DNA of 64,000 nucleotides, taken from assembly GCA_033239525.1 (NCBI GenBank), contig BSYO01000011.1, positions 3,129,973 to 3,193,972 of the forward strand. The letters run 5' to 3'. The stretch is from Nepenthes gracilis (Eukaryota > Streptophyta > Magnoliopsida > Caryophyllales > Nepenthaceae). This document shows positions 11,720-24,008 of the stretch, piece after piece. Under the pieces are notes generated by a model, which searched no databases, was not told the origin of the DNA, and saw only the letters and a list, made by a program, of their open reading frames with translations. The position numbers and the translations under genes are program-made. Position 1 is the first letter of the stretch, and each line of letters opens with the position of its first letter.

Positions 11720-13090
11720 TGATTTGATGACATCAACGTCAAAAAATTTGTTATTCTGTATTAAACAATTTAATGGACAAAATAATTTCATTTTTTAGTA
11801 AGAAAGGATGAGGAATATTTTGATTTTGAAAGGCACGGTAAAAGACTTCAAAGTAAGAAGGATAAGTTGAAGAAGATGAAGGATGAGTGACACGATATGA
11901 TGGATTTTATTAATTGTACAATTAAATTGTATCTTACGGATAATACTCTTTAAGAACTCATCGGCTTGTTGGATTCAGTGGAGATCTAGGTGAAGTTTGA
12001 AAGTCGGTATAAGTCAAAAACCTTGACAACGTGATTACATGTAAAGAAGAAGTTCTATAATCTTCATTTGTCAGAAAGGAAAAGTTTTGACAAATACTTA
12101 GATGAGTTCAACCATATATTAATACAAATATTGGTACTTGATAAAAAGATCAATTAAGAAGACAATGTGTTGATATTATTGGTTTCTTTGCCGGTCTCAT
12201 ACGATCACATTGTTAGACGTTATTGTTTGAAAAAGACATGCTTAATTTAGATGAAGTCATCGCTTCCTTACTTATGAATGAATTAAGGCAGAGGAAAAGC
12301 GTTGAAGTTTCGAAGGAGTCAAGGCTATTGGTCCACTAGAGGTCGGGGATATAAGAGATCGAGAAATCGGGGTGGAAAATTTTAGAGAAGCAACGACCGC
12401 TCTAAGTTTCAATACATAGAATGTTTTCATTGTGTTAAGAAGGGCCATATGAAACGGAATTATCCCAAGAAGTAGGAGAAGGAGGGTGAAGGCAAGCGTA
12501 AAGAGAGGAGGGATCATGATAAAAATAATCAAGCCTCCATCGTCTCTTGTGAAGACCTTCTAATTGTTCACGAGAGGAAGATATTGAGTTTTTCGAGTTA
12601 GGAGAAAAATTGGACGATGGATTATGGTTCTTCATACCATGGGATATCAAGAAAGTCTCTCTTCACCACCTATACGTTCGAAAATTATGGGGTATTGAAG
12701 ATGGGTAATAATGGTTTGTCGAGGGTTGTTAATATCAGATATGTTAGCTTACAGACAAGTAACAGGACGAACCTCGTGTTGAAAGGCATGTGACATACCC
12801 CAAATTTACCGTTGAATATGATTTTAATCGGAAAACTTGATGAAGAAAGCTTTTACACAACGTTTAGAAAAGACCGGTGAAAACTCACCAAAGCTGTCTC
12901 AATTGTGACTTGGGAAAGTAAGCAATCAAGCCAATATTTGATGAAGATTTCGGTTACCAAGGATAACACTAAGGTGACCAATTGAAGTATTGGTCATAGT
13001 GGTGGGAAGAGGAGACTAAGGAGGGGTGCAAGAGTAAGTAATTGTACCTAAAAGGAAAAATTAAAGGAGAGTGAAAATATTTCAAGTTTG
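11720..13090 (+). pseudogene. Copia gag, protease start and pre-integrase remnant
   Basis: The gag translation includes KSFDKYLDEFNHILIQ and a CCHC-type zinc knuckle at 12422-12463 (CFHCVKKGHMKRNY, last cysteine replaced by Y). A retropepsin-like start follows at about 12611 (WTMDYGSSYHG, the Copia DSGAS-H site in decayed form). After it comes a segment typical of the pre-integrase region (TPNLPLNMILIGKLDEESFY, about 12795-12850). Many stops interrupt the reading frame. Integrase, RT and RNase H are absent rather than frameshifted, so this copy must have lost them by deletion or been mobilised in trans. Confidence 0.75.
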
Positions 13091-13225
13091 ATAGAGTGAA
13101 AAATGGTATCATTCAAACCTATAGAGATTGACACTGGGATACCATTTGAGGGAAATTTGCCGAGCGCAAGTGCTGACGGTCACCGGTTAAGGCGAATGGT
13201 CCCCACAAGGTCATGAGAAAAAAAT

Positions 13226-13844
13226 TATTGAATTTTGGTCATTTTTTTGTGGGTACCATGACAAATAGATTGATATCGAAAGGTCATGCGATATTTATGT
13301 GAGGATTACGGTATAATTAATATGGATATTATAAAGTTTTTAAATTAAAAGAGATTTAATTTTTTTAATTAAAAAAGATTTAATTTAATTTAATTTAAAA
13401 AAATTTATTAGAAAAATATGTCATATTATTTTCTAATTTTAAGATAACGTTAGTTAAAAAATTAAATTTATTTCTTAATTAATCTAAGATGAAAATTCTA
13501 TATAAAGATTTTAACTCTAATATTGTATATGTGATTGATGAATTGAATCAAATTTATATTTCTTCCCCTTCTCCCACTTCCTTCTGCTTCTCTCCTCCCC
13601 CCTTTCCCTCATCAAATCTGGTACTAGAGATTTTGAATAGAGTTATTTATAATCGATACTTTTATAATAAACTTATTTAAAATTTATCATGTAATCTTTT
13701 TTTTGTTAAAAAGAAATTTTCACGTTAAAAATATTGTGCATTATTATATTTATTATACTTATAAATTCGATCATTAACATTTGACAGGGGGGTTCAAATT
13801 TTATTTTGCTGTGCCAAATTATGTATCCGAATCAAACCTTAACA
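13226..13844 (+). repeat. Copia-type element 3' LTR
   Basis: Homologous to 11066-11690. The first bases read ta rather than tg. It ends ccttaaca. Confidence 0.7.
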
Positions 13845-14765
13845 AAAAATTAATGTTATGGATTCAATACGGAAGTGCTAAAGAGTAGATGGAGGGCAAA
13901 AGCTTACCAAGAGATATCCTCTCATCCTAGGCCTATAGTAAATCAAACTCTCCAAAGAGTTTCAGAAAGATGATTAAAGAATATACATAGAAGAATAGAA
14001 GCAATGCCAAAAGGAATGAAAGGGGTGCACTTTTATCTAATATGAAAAGCAGTCTATGTTGATGCATGGTTATATAATGATAGCCCTTATTATAACTTAT
14101 TATATGAGTTGTTAGTGAAAACCTAATTTTCGTTTGTGTATGCGTCCTTGAATTGCTGCTAGGATTTTGGAAAAAACAGTGAAGCCATTGTTTAGCAGAA
14201 GCCGGGCGAGCAGCTACATTTTCCTTTCAAGTATTCATGTAAACATCAATGCGATTTAATAATACATAAATTGAATATTTTATTCGACTTAATAATACAT
14301 AAATGTGAACAAAAAGCTATTTATAAAACATGTAAAAATAATTTCAATTATCATAATGTCAAAGACACTGAAAATTTAATTCCATGTGTAAGCAAACATG
14401 AACAACATCAACAAGAAACAACACATGAAGAATTGACATTTGGTGGCCCTAATGCTTTTTACAACAATTTCACATGACCATTACAGTTTAAAAAGGATAA
14501 AAAAACCTTAAATAACAAACAATGCTAGGCATGACACTCGACACACGACACGCACCTTAACATTAACAAAAATATTAGGAAGTGCACGGCCCAATCACCA
14601 CCTCTATAAAATATCGACTATTGGCAATATTGTTTTATTAGCTTATAATTATTTAAATTTTTTTTCTTTTATATTTATCTGACACTGATATATATTATTT
14701 AATACTAATATGTCATAATCACTACCGATATTGATATTTCAATACATCATTCGAAGAAATTATTG
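13845..14765. other. Spacer between L1 and L2, left of element B
   Basis: Non-coding. Bases 13851-14090 match 47660-47880, and 14250-14345 match the two sides of element E (48034-48058 and 60603-60690). Bases 14690-14765 match 60745-60830. The 68-residue frame at 14271-14477 is not kept in the paralogous copy, so I do not call it a gene. Confidence 0.7.
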
Positions 14766-14770
14766 GCATC
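14766..14770. other. Target-site duplication, left of element B
   Basis: gcatc here and at 25722-25726, exactly flanking the two LTRs. The uninterrupted paralogous site near 60830 reads ggcattgtatg. Confidence 0.9.
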
Positions 14771-15825
14771 TGATGGGTATACTGTTACCGGGCTGGCCCA
14801 ATAGTCAAAGAAGGCCCAAATAGTTTGTTGGACGGCCACCTCCAACGTTGGCCCAATAGAAGGTGAAGGCCCAAATTCTGAAAGGCCTAAACGCACGCCC
14901 GACGGTCAATGCCAGTGTTGACTAACTAAGACACAGGCGGATAGCCAACTCACGCTCAAGACGGTCAACTCAAGCGTTGACCGTAATCATTGTAGAGCAG
15001 GCCCAAAAAATAAGAAGACTTCTACGGACCAGGCCCACTTAGATCCACGATCCAGCAGGCGGTTAGCAACGGCTCTTTCCCTAACTTGCGCCTTCCATAA
15101 ACTCAACCAACACCCAAAAAGGATATTGATAAAATCGGCACCCTCCCCATAAGGAAGGCCTCAGATCTTCCTAATTCCTGTCAATTGGAGCCTTCCAACG
15201 AAAATATACATGAAAGGAAGGCAGGTAATTTGAAAAGTCGCTACCCACCAAAGAAAGAAACAATCCCAACTAATTAGGCAACTCCTGCCTCCCTCACAAG
15301 GAACGCCGCCTAAACATAACACAGAGGATCACACATTCCAACTAAGGAATATCACCATGCCGCCATTAAAATAAGCCTTGGAGTCCTCACTCAAGGCAGG
15401 ATGACTTCTACGCTCTCGACTGTGCATTCCCTGAATTTTTCGTACTCTCTCTCTGCAAAGCATCCAAACGCACTGAAAGAAAGAACACAAATCAAAGGCA
15501 TACAGGCGCTCTTCCTGTTGACAGACGCCTACTGCCTTCATCCACCGTCCAGATTCAAGAAGACGGTCTTACCTCTCTTTCATCTGGAGATCCACACACT
15601 CTTGCACGTTCCCTCTCAATTCTCATTTAAAGTTACTTTTCCAGATTTCAAAGGCGGTTTACTGACTTGAGCGTCCGAGTGTTTTCGGTGGGACAACTTT
15701 CCGCCGACACAATGACCTCCTATTCGTTTTAGTGGTGCGTAGGGTCCAAACTCGGTGAACAGAGCCGGAACCAGATAAGCGGATCAGCTGAAATCTGTTC
15801 AAAATTCGGATCCAAGGACGCATCA
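14771..15825 (+). repeat. Element B 5' LTR
   Basis: It runs from TGATGGGTAT to GACGCATCA. The shared motif TGACTTGAGCGTC starts at about 15663. It is closely similar to 24668-25721. Confidence 0.93.
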
Positions 15826-15826
15826 T

Positions 15827-15840
15827 TGGCGCCATTTGTG
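15827..15840 (+). other. Element B primer-binding site
   Basis: TGGCGCC starts one base after the LTR. In E the site reads TGGCGCCGT, which matches the complement of the 3' end of plant tRNA-Asp; in B the base after TGGCGCC is A. Confidence 0.75.
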
Positions 15841-15909
15841 GGAAGCGCTTATGAAAAGCCAACCACACTCCCCCAGAACACCCTCTTTTCACTGCTAGAC
15901 TCATCCACA

Positions 15910-17630
15910 ATGGTGGATACAATAGCCCAAGCTAGCGAGCTCGCTAGAAACGCCACTTCTCCCGACCAGGACCACGCTTCTGGTACCTTGGTCAACGAGA
16001 CAACAGGCGGTACTCCTACACCTTTCTTTCAACAACAGATGGAGCAGACGCAAACCAACAATCGTCTGCTCCAAATACTCTGCTCTCGGCAAGAGCAGCC
16101 ACACCAGGAGGCTCCGCCCACAGCCGTCCCTACACTGGCCACCAGAAAAGGTGGCCCGAGGAAAACGAAGCCGGCCAGAAGGCTCAGGAGGCCGAAAAAT
16201 GATCAGATCCCAACCCCTTCGCGCGCTCCAAGCCAGAATAGGCCTGAAGAGCATTCTGGGAGCACAACGCCGGAAGAAAGTCTGGAAAAAGAAACCCCTA
16301 ATACTCTCGGGCGGAGAATGAAAACTCAGAGTAGGAGAGAGCCTCCAGCACTGCCAGGTCCACTGGATACAGTAGCCGGCCGACTACTAGACCCTCCAGT
16401 GACAAAACAGAGTTGAAGGCTTACCTCAACTCTAAGAAATTTGCCAACGCTGCTCGCGCAGATCCACAGGTGGTAAAGATCTGGAACTGCATGTTCAAGG
16501 ACGATGAGCACATTGTTAACTTTGACCGATCTCCCTTCACAGCGGAGATCTTCAATCGTCCACTGCCCACCAAGTTCAAGATGATTTCCCTTAACTCATA
16601 CGATGGGAGCAGTGATCCAGTTAACCATCTGGATCACTTTCGCACCCATCTGAGTTTATAAGGGTTGGAAGACTTAGCGATGTGCCGCTACTTCCCACTC
16701 AAGCTAAAGGGAGATGCCCGCATTTAGTTCCATCACCTTCCTTCAGACTCTATTCGAAGCTTCAATGAGCTTACTGACCTCTTCCTGGTTCAGTACGCCT
16801 CGAGCCGACGGGAAGAGAAGTAGCCGTGGTATCTCTCCCACATCAAGCAAAAGCCAGGGGAGAACCCGCGGAGATTCCTAGACCGTTTCATGACAAAGGC
16901 CAGGCGGATCTCCTGGATCACGGAAGAGATCAAGTTGGGTAGTTTCATCTCTGCGGTCACCTACGGAGACTTCTTCAAACACTTGGCCCATAAGAACCCC
17001 CAGACTTTCCAGGAGGTAGAATCAATCACCCGAGCTTAGCGACGGCAGAGGAAGCCAATGAAGCCAAACGTCCAGAACGGGCAGACCAGCCTCGCCCATT
17101 CCCTGGAGAGCGAAAAAGAAAGTACAGCGGCGGTCATCACTCCCGCAGGAAGCAGCATAGAACTGGATCGTCAGAACGTAAAGATTACGAGCCCATTAGC
17201 TTTACACCCCTGACGGACACTCGCTCAAATGTCTTTATACAGATCCGCGGAAAAAAATTCCTGAAGTGGCCAAAACCATTGAAGGACACTAGGAATCAGT
17301 CGAAATACTACGATTTTCACCGCTCTGGTGGGCATTCTATTGAAGATTGTAAGACATTGCAGAGGGAGATCGAGGAGTTGATTTACAGGGGCCACCTCAC
17401 CAGGTTTGTCAATGGCTCTGGGCAGAGTTCTGGAGCAGCCAGTGGAGAAGGGCAGGAGACGTTTCCTCCCCAAAATCGAGTTACGGTAGGGGTGATCAAT
17501 ATAGTCACCACCCGACCTGCCAAAAACCCAGCCGACAACAAGGAGCAGCAGACTGGGAGGAAGAAGCAGCGCACGGCAGACAACGCAATTAGCTTCAGTG
17601 ATGATGACTTGACTCATGTAATGTCCCCCC
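15910..17630 (+). pseudogene. Element B gag
   Basis: The likely start is the ATG at 15910 (MVDTIAQASE), matched by D at 32208 (MVNTIAQASV). A basic, proline-rich stretch is followed, after a frameshift near 16410, by the capsid domain (SPFTAEIFNRPLPTKFKM, about 16530-16600). The frame has in-frame stops at 16659-16661 (TAA) and 16821-16823 (TAG). A zinc-knuckle-like block lies at about 17306-17362, with its first cysteine replaced by Y (YDFHRSGGHSIEDC). The order and spacing match E, whose gag has fewer breaks. Gag would form the virus-like particle; this copy cannot. Confidence 0.85.
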
Positions 17631-17639
17631 ATACTGACC

Positions 17640-18042
17640 CCCTTATTGCATCCGTACTCGTTTCAAATGGTAGCGTCGACTACCAGCTGAATCGAGTGTT
17701 TATTGATAATGATAGTTCAAATGATTTGCTTTACTTGGATACTTTCTTTAAATTAGTTTTAAAAAGAACCAATTACAACCTACTGAGGGCCCACCGTATG
17801 GCCTTGACAACGAGCCAGTGTCCGTCCAAGGGACAATCCAATTGGAGGTCACCCTGGGCACGTATCCCAAAATAGCGAGTCGTACGCTCACTTTCCTAGT
17901 GGTCGACCTGCCCTCTGTTTACAACGCTATACTAGGTAGACTGTGCCTAACAATATTTGAGGCGGTCACCTCAATTCCACACCTCAAGATGAAGTTTCCA
18001 ACGTCTTACGGTGTAGGAGAGGTGTTGGTGTTGGTCGACTAA
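17640..18042 (+). pseudogene. Element B protease region
   Basis: A retropepsin-like segment. The active-site block reads VFIDNDSSNDLL (about 17697), where E has IDNGSS; the usual form is D-T/S-G. The C-terminal half continues in another frame at 17818-18042 (LTFLVVDLPSVYNAILGR, then AVTSIPHLKMKFPT), a block also seen in D and E. The frameshift near 17800 breaks it. In gypsy elements this aspartic protease cuts the polyprotein. Confidence 0.75.
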
Positions 18043-18164
18043 GTTACTAGGCGACATACTACATGTCTCAAATTGCTCCCAGCGGCAGCACTAGAACGGT
18101 TGGAAAACTCGACCATTGAAACGAGACAACCCTGCAGCAAGCGCAATCCGGTGAAGCCACAGAT

Positions 18165-20025
18165 ATGATCCCACTGAACCCGGAGGAACCGGAAAGGTGT
18201 GTACAGATCGGCGGCTCACTTGCCGAAACACTACGCAGTGAACTGATCGCATTCCTGCAACGGAACGCTGATATTTTCGCATGGACTCCAACAGACATGC
18301 CTGGGGTTCCGGTTGAGGTGATGGTCCACAAGCTAGGGCATGATCCCGACCGATTAGGCAAAAGCGGAGGAACTACTCCGTAGAAAAGTCGATCGCCATC
18401 CGGGAGAAGGTAAAGAAACTGTTGGACGCAGGATTTATTAGAGAAGTCCACAACTCGGATTGGCTCTCTAACGTCATCCTGGTGAAGAAAAGCAACGAAA
18501 ATGACGGATGTGCATCGATTTCATCGGCGTTAATAAAACCTGCCCAAAGGACAGCTTTTCCTTGCCCAGAATCGACCTGCTGGTTAACTCGACGGCCGGA
18601 CATGAGCTGCTAAGCTTCATGGACGTCTATTCGGGTTACAACCAGATCCGGATGAGTTCAAAATACGATGAGCATACCTCATTCATGACGGATCAGGGCA
18701 TCTACTGCTACAAAGTGATGCACTTTGAACTGAAAAATGCTGGAACAACCTATCAACAACTGATCAACAAGATGTTTGAAAAACAGATAGGTCACAACAT
18801 AGAAGTCTACGTCGACGACATGCTCATCAAGAGTAGAATCACCGGCAACCACATCCGCGACCTGGCAGAGTCGTTTGAGGTGCTCCGCAAGCATCACATG
18901 AAGCTGAACCCGACTAAGTGTGTCTTTAGGGTAGCATCCGGTAAATTCTTGGGTTTCATCATCTCTCAACGGAGCATTGAGGTAAACCCAGAGAAGATTA
19001 AGGCACTCGCAAACATGGCTCCCCCGCGGAGCGTAAAGGACGTGCAGCGATTGACTGGACGGCTAACAGCGTTGTCCTGCTTCCTCGCAAAATTTGGCGA
19101 CAAGAATCAGCCCTTCTTTAAGGCCCCGAGAGGGACAAAATCCAACCGGTTTCAATGGATAAAAAACTGTCAGACAGCCTTCAATGAATTGAAGCATTAT
19201 CTGACCAGCCCGCCACTGCTGGCGTCACCCAAGGGTGGAGAAGAGTTGTATCTCTACTTGGCGGTGTCAGAGGTATCCCTCAGCTCTGTCCTCATATGCC
19301 AGGACTCCGACACTCAACGGTTGGTCTACTACGTGAGTAAAACATTGACTGGCCCAGAGACGCGCTACTCACACACAGAAAAGCTGGCCTTAACACTTAT
19401 ATTCTCTGCACGGAATTTAAGGCCATACTTTCAGGCGCACCGTGTAGTGGTCCTCAATGACCAGCCTTTGAAAAGTATACTCCAGAAACCCGACGTTTCT
19501 GGACTGCTGGTAAAGTGGGCTATCGAGTTAGGCGAGTTCGACATCGAATTTCGGCTCAGGCCTGCTGTAAAAACGCAGGCTCTGGCCGACTTCATTGTTG
19601 AGACCACGACCTCAGTTCTCGAAGAACAGCCCACAGAAAGCGCAGTACAGCTTGACGGAGTTCCAAAATTGGTACTCTACGTAGACGGATCGTCTACAGA
19701 CATCAGCAATAGCGCTGGAGTGGTCCTTACGACCCTAGATGGGTTTGAGGTGAAGTATTCCCTCAGACTCAATTTTTCGGCAACCAATAACGTTGTCAAA
19801 TACGAAACCCTATTAGTCGGATTACGATTAGCAAAGGAATGCTCTGCCAAGAGGTTGACGGTCTACAGCGATTCTGAACTGATCGTTAATCAGGTTAACG
19901 GAGACTTTGAGGTAAACAACACTCACCTGGCCAAGTACTTGGCAAAGGCGAGGGAGGCCCTCCAAGGTTTTGATAAACTAACCCTGGTTCATGTTCCCAA
20001 AACTGAAAACTGGAAGGCAGACTAG
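18165..20025 (+). pseudogene. Element B reverse transcriptase and dual RNase H
   Basis: The RT fingers start at about 18165. A frameshift near 18500 precedes a long open frame at 18508-20025 (505 residues). RT blocks include LLSFMDVYSGYNQIRM and the catalytic YVDD at 18808-18819. The connection and first RNase H span about 19180-19600 (SPPLLASPKGGEELYLYLAV, then YSHTEKLALTLIF). A second, archaeal-type RNase H spans about 19670-20025 (LYVDGSSTDISNSAGVV, YETLLVGLRLAKEC, YSDSELIVNQVNGD). The dual RNase H places the element in the Tat lineage. A TAG at 20023-20025 separates it from integrase, where the family would read through. Confidence 0.9.
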
Positions 20026-21354
20026 CTGGCTAAAGCCGCTGCAGTCGAAAATCCAGAACAGTACTCGAGGGACATGAGGGAGATTCTGAACGCTCCCAGC
20101 ATAGAGAAGCAGGAGGCGATGCAGATTTTCGAAACGAAAAATTGGATGACGCCCTACCTTAGATATCTGGTTGACGGATCGTTGCCAGAAGACGCAGAGA
20201 AGGCTAAGCGAATCAAAAAGATAGCCGGCTGGTATACTGTCGTTGATGGGCGGCTATATCGCCGTTGTTACTCAACCCCATACCTCCAATGCCTAACTCC
20301 CGAAGAGGCTGACTACGCCTTCGACGAAGTACACCTCAGGATTTGCGGAGCATATGTTGGTGGAAAAAACTTAACCTTCAAGATCATGCGGCAGGGCTAT
20401 TACTGGACCTCGATGAAAAAAAATGCGCTCGAATTTGTGAAGAAGTGTGAAAACCGCCAGCTTCACAGAAACCTTCACCATCAGCTATCCGTTGACCTGA
20501 AATCGCTTCAGGCCCCTTGGCCCTTCGCGCAATGGGAGCTCGATATTCTCGGCCCATTTTCCATTACCACGAGGCAAACGAAGTTCATCATCTCAGGCAT
20601 CGACTACTTCACCAAGTGGGTCAAGGCCATCCCACTGGCGAAAATCACAGAGCACAACGCTCTTGAATTCCTTCGCCAGAACATTATTTACAAATTTGGC
20701 GTCCTAGAGGTCGTCGTGACCGACAACGGGACCCAATCCTCAGGGAAACGCTTCATCAAGTTGGTCCACACTTCGGTGGCATAACCCCAAGCAAATAGAC
20801 AGGTGAAAGTCACAAACCGGACGCTACTCCACAGGTTAAAAACCAAGCTGGAAGACGCAGGGGGCTGCTAGGTAGACGAGATTCCCTCAGTTCTCTGGTC
20901 TTATCGGACAACCCCAAAAGAACCAACGCACGAGACACCATTCAGTCTCTGTTACGGGACTAAAGCGGTAATCCCGATCAAAATCGGGCTTCCAAGTCTT
21001 AGGGTAGAATCGTTTGACCCACGGGGTAACTCCCAGAAAATCAGAGAACACCTAAACTTGTTGAAGGAAGCCCGCGACGCCGCTAGAATACGAACAGTAA
21101 CCTACCAACATCGAATTGCCCGATACTACAACAAAAAGGTAAAGGCGCAACAATTCGATGTTGGGGACTTGATCCTACGAGGCGTCGAGGCCACAAGCAA
21201 ACTAACCGGCAGCAACAAGCTCTCCCCTAATTGGGAAGGGCCTTTCCTAGTCTCCGCCGTCCTGCGAAACGGAGCGTACAAACTCCAGAACCAGAACAAA
21301 AAGTTGGTCTCACGAACGTGGAACGCGATCCACCTCAAACACTACTTCCAATAA
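20026..21354 (+). pseudogene. Element B integrase
   Basis: An N-terminal zinc-binding region (HLRICGAYVGGK, VKKCENRQLH) is degraded: one histidine is Y and one cysteine is R when compared with E. In the catalytic core the first two aspartates are present (ELDILGPF, VTDNGTQ). About eight residues are missing between SGKRF and IKLVHTSVA, and the catalytic glutamate of QVEVTNRT is K (QVKVTNRT, about 20800). The C-terminal GPF segment is intact (NWEGPFLVSAVL, about 21231). Stops at about 20782 and 20869 add to the damage. It is followed by the element's 3' non-coding region. Confidence 0.88.
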
Positions 21355-21572
21355 TGGACCCAGGTATGTACTTGCATTATTGTGTGTACGCATTCGCCTA
21401 CTTATTTCAATTAGTCAAAATAAGTGTTTTCTTAACATATTGGATTCTCTTTACTGTGTGCATATATATATATATATATATGTATATGCGTGTGTGTGTT
21501 TGCCTTATAGGTTTATCTAACCTAGACTGCCCCTAAGTCGGGAGGGTCTTCACCCTCTCGTTACTAAACACT

Positions 21573-21806
21573 GGTCATCCAGGCGGCCTATAAGTGGTCG
21601 AATAAGAATCTCGGTCATTCGAGCCGCCCATTAGCGGTCGTACTTAAATCCTGATCATCCAGGTGGCCCATAAGTGGTCTAGTATGAACGTCAGTCATCC
21701 AAGCGGCCCATTAGCGGTCGTATTAAACCTTGGTCATCTAGGCGGCCCATAGGTGGTCAAATCTAAACCTTGATCATCCAAGTAGCCCGTTAGCTGTCAA
21801 AATCTT
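21573..21806 (+). repeat. Array of a 39-40 bp repeat after pol, element B
   Basis: Six units of the form GGTCATCCAGGCGGCC followed by a (t/c)ataagtggtcg segment. The same array is in D at 36219-36446. Units alternate small changes (cccataagtgg against cccattagcgg). It is followed by a purine-rich ttagggggctag (21805-21816) that resembles the element's own PPT. The wider 21355-22260 stretch holds no sense gene. Confidence 0.88.
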
Positions 21807-22126
21807 AGGGGGCTAGCGCAGCACACACAACGACCTCCTTCACGAGGAGATAGTGTGATCAGTCAACGATGGTCGAAAGGATAAAATTTCTTCTCCAAGG
21901 CTGGCCGCCCAAGTCAACACTTGGGCGGCACCACCAGGCTTTACTCACAAGCCACTGCCACTAGGCCGGCTAACACGTACACAGCCGACTTCAAAGTAAC
22001 CTAAGGATTCCACTCCTTTGGCAGTAATACAATGCCAGCCAGCCAACTTAGTTGGCCGTTCAATACAGCAAACATACAAACCTAAAGCAATAAAAGGAAG
22101 TAGACACAAAGTGGAAGGATTATCAT

Positions 22127-22132
22127 TTTATT
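22127..22132 (-). terminator. Possible polyadenylation signal for antisense gene of B
   Basis: AATAAA on the minus strand, about 130 bp past the antisense stop at 22261. Confidence 0.45.
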
Positions 22133-22260
22133 GCTATCAAATGTATTACATTATACATGATACAAGTAAAAAGGCAAGACCAAAAATTGACAAAAAGCTA
22201 GTGAGGCGACAGAGGCTGCGCCTGACCGTCTCACGGATCCCCCACGAGACTTTCGCAGGT

Positions 22261-24008
22261 CTAGGCGGACATGTTTGACATATTAAGCTGGTCCACCGGG
22301 AAATTATGGTCAATAAGCCGCGCGATACACCGACACATATTGATCCCTTCCCGCATCCGCGTACACAACAGTTGCTCAATCTCGTGGGGGCGTATCCGAA
22401 GGCTCAGGCGGTTCTCCAACTCTATCAACTGCTCGCCAAGCTGGTTAAGGCGCCCGGTAATCCGCTCGTTCTCCTCCCGCAGCCGAGCATTCTCCTCTTT
22501 CAGGCTTGCATTCTCGGCCTCTGTGTCGGCCAGAACGGTCTGCAAGGCGGCAGCATCCAACCAGTGCTCCGCCCCCAAAGCCGCCAACTTCGCGTCCAGT
22601 CAGGCGATCCCTGCCTCCCTGTCAGAGATCACCCGGTCCCGCTGGTCAATCACCTTTGCAACGGCATCTAATACTTTCTCCTTCTGCACCAAATGACAAA
22701 GCAAGTCAGAGACTTTAAAGGAGAAGTTACGCAGAAAGCATCACAGAAAATTATACCTCCCAAACTTTCCATGCGGGCCTATCAGGCCTGGGCTCCAAGT
22801 TTGGCTCTAGCTGCGGCGAGCTGGAAGCGATGCCCTCACGAGCGGGGCTGGCGGCGGCCTCCTCCAGGAGCCTTTCATCAATGTCGTCCGTGGCGGCGGC
22901 AAACTTCCCAGCGACGGCCTCCACTGTAGCAGCAAGAGGATCGAGGTCAATCACCGACTGCTGCTTAGCCGGCAGCTGCATGGCTGGTGAGCCGATTGAC
23001 GGCTCCTACGCCTCCAACAGCGGCTCACAGGCTGACTCTGGTAAAATCACTGTCGGCGCAGAATGAAGAGCCATCTGCGGCGCAGGCTGCGCCAGTATAA
23101 CGCCTCCGGCCTCAGCTTCCGGCATGTCCTTGAACGTCTTCTCCATCCCAGTGGCGCTGCCAGGACCGCTACAAATCCCGGTAGCGATGTAGTCCGTCCC
23201 CAAAGACGATGAGGAGGGCGTCTCCACAGTCATCCTCTTGGGTCTGGGGTAGATGAAGTCGTCATCCGTCGGGCAGGGACAGATGATCAGACCCCTGGAG
23301 TCCTCCGGCCGCATCATGACCGCCGGCGGCGGTGCCTTAAACTTCTCAATGGGAGAGGGCAGACCCCAATTCACCTTCTTGGTCTCGGTCCGAGAGACCA
23401 AGAAGTCTTTCTTAAATTCAGAGATGTAGGTCTTGACCAACTTCCTCAGCCACTCTAGGGACACTGTCTTAGTCTCCGACGGCGTCCCAGTGTAAACATC
23501 GGATACCTGGCCCCAATCCTTGGCCAGGGGCCAGGGGCCAGGGATCAGGTCACACTCACGAAGAAGAACCAATTTTTTCAGTTCTTCAGCGAGTCGTAGA
23601 TGGCCGTATTTACCTTCAGGCCACTACGTGGAATCAGGGAGACCCACTCTCTACCCTGATTGATCTTAAACAGACCCTTTACCATCGGCATGTTAGCCGC
23701 CGAGAATGCTTACCGAGAAAGATACAAAAAGTACACAAATACTGTACAGCATTGGCATGAAGCTGTGCGATGGGGACCCGCAAGGCCTGAAGGATCAACT
23801 GTAAATCGTTTGGGAGAGGAAGACAAGGCCACTCCTCAGGTAGGCCTCGTATATAGTCACGTGTCCCACCGGCGGCGCAAAAGCTCTGTCATCCGTCTCG
23901 GGAACCCTGCACGCAATGTCCTTTGGAATGTTAAACTCTATGCATAACTCTTTGACATTACCGTCTCGAAGAACAGAGGGAATGTCAACAATAGAAGTCA
24001 AAATCATA
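22261..24008 (-). pseudogene. Element B antisense gene (Transposase_28-like domain plus coiled coil)
   Basis: The start at 24008 (MILTSIVDIPSVLRDGN) aligns with those of A and D. The N-terminal domain (FNIPKDIACRVPETDDRAF, then VTIYEAYLRSGLV) resembles the plant putative gypsy type transposon family and is broken by frameshifts before 23572. Open blocks at 23006-23572 and 22751-22981 share one frame and hold a WGLPSP block and a Ser/Pro-rich linker. A 73-bp GT-AG intron is predicted at 22684-22756. The last exon encodes a strong coiled coil (ENASLKEENARLREENERI) and the C-terminal signature (MREGINMCRCIARLIDHNF). Its role is unknown. It lies wholly between pol and the 3' LTR, opposite to the element's own transcription. 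Confidence 0.75.
22684..22756 (-). other. Predicted intron in element B antisense gene
   Basis: The minus-strand donor reads GGAG/GTATAA and the acceptor TTTGGTGCAG/AAGG. Removing it joins the linker to the coiled-coil exon, as in A, D and E. Confidence 0.65.

Larger units (their letters stand above)
11066..13844 (+). mobile_element. Short Copia-type element with only gag and the start of pol
   Basis: It has a 5' LTR at 11066-11690 and a 3' LTR at about 13226-13844, similar throughout but diverged. A primer site tggtattagag starts at 11693, a mutated form of the TGGTATCAGAG site complementary to initiator tRNA-Met. The inside is only about 1.5 kb and carries gag and early pol; no integrase, RT or RNase H is present. 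The equivalent spacer between L3 and L4 (near 47650) has no insertion at this point. A 5-bp duplication aaaat (11061-11065 and 13846-13850) is possible, but the AT-rich flanks make it ambiguous. Confidence 0.8.

Noticed and set aside
12272..12650. Minus-strand frames in the Copia element
   Set aside because: They are shadows of the gag reading on the plus strand, which has the zinc knuckle.
14271..14477. 68-residue frame in the L1-L2 spacer
   Set aside because: The paralogous spacer right of element E keeps only the first part; there is no conservation and the composition is AT-rich.
21573..21806. CRISPR-like direct repeats
   Set aside because: The units abut without unique spacers, and the setting is a plant retrotransposon.
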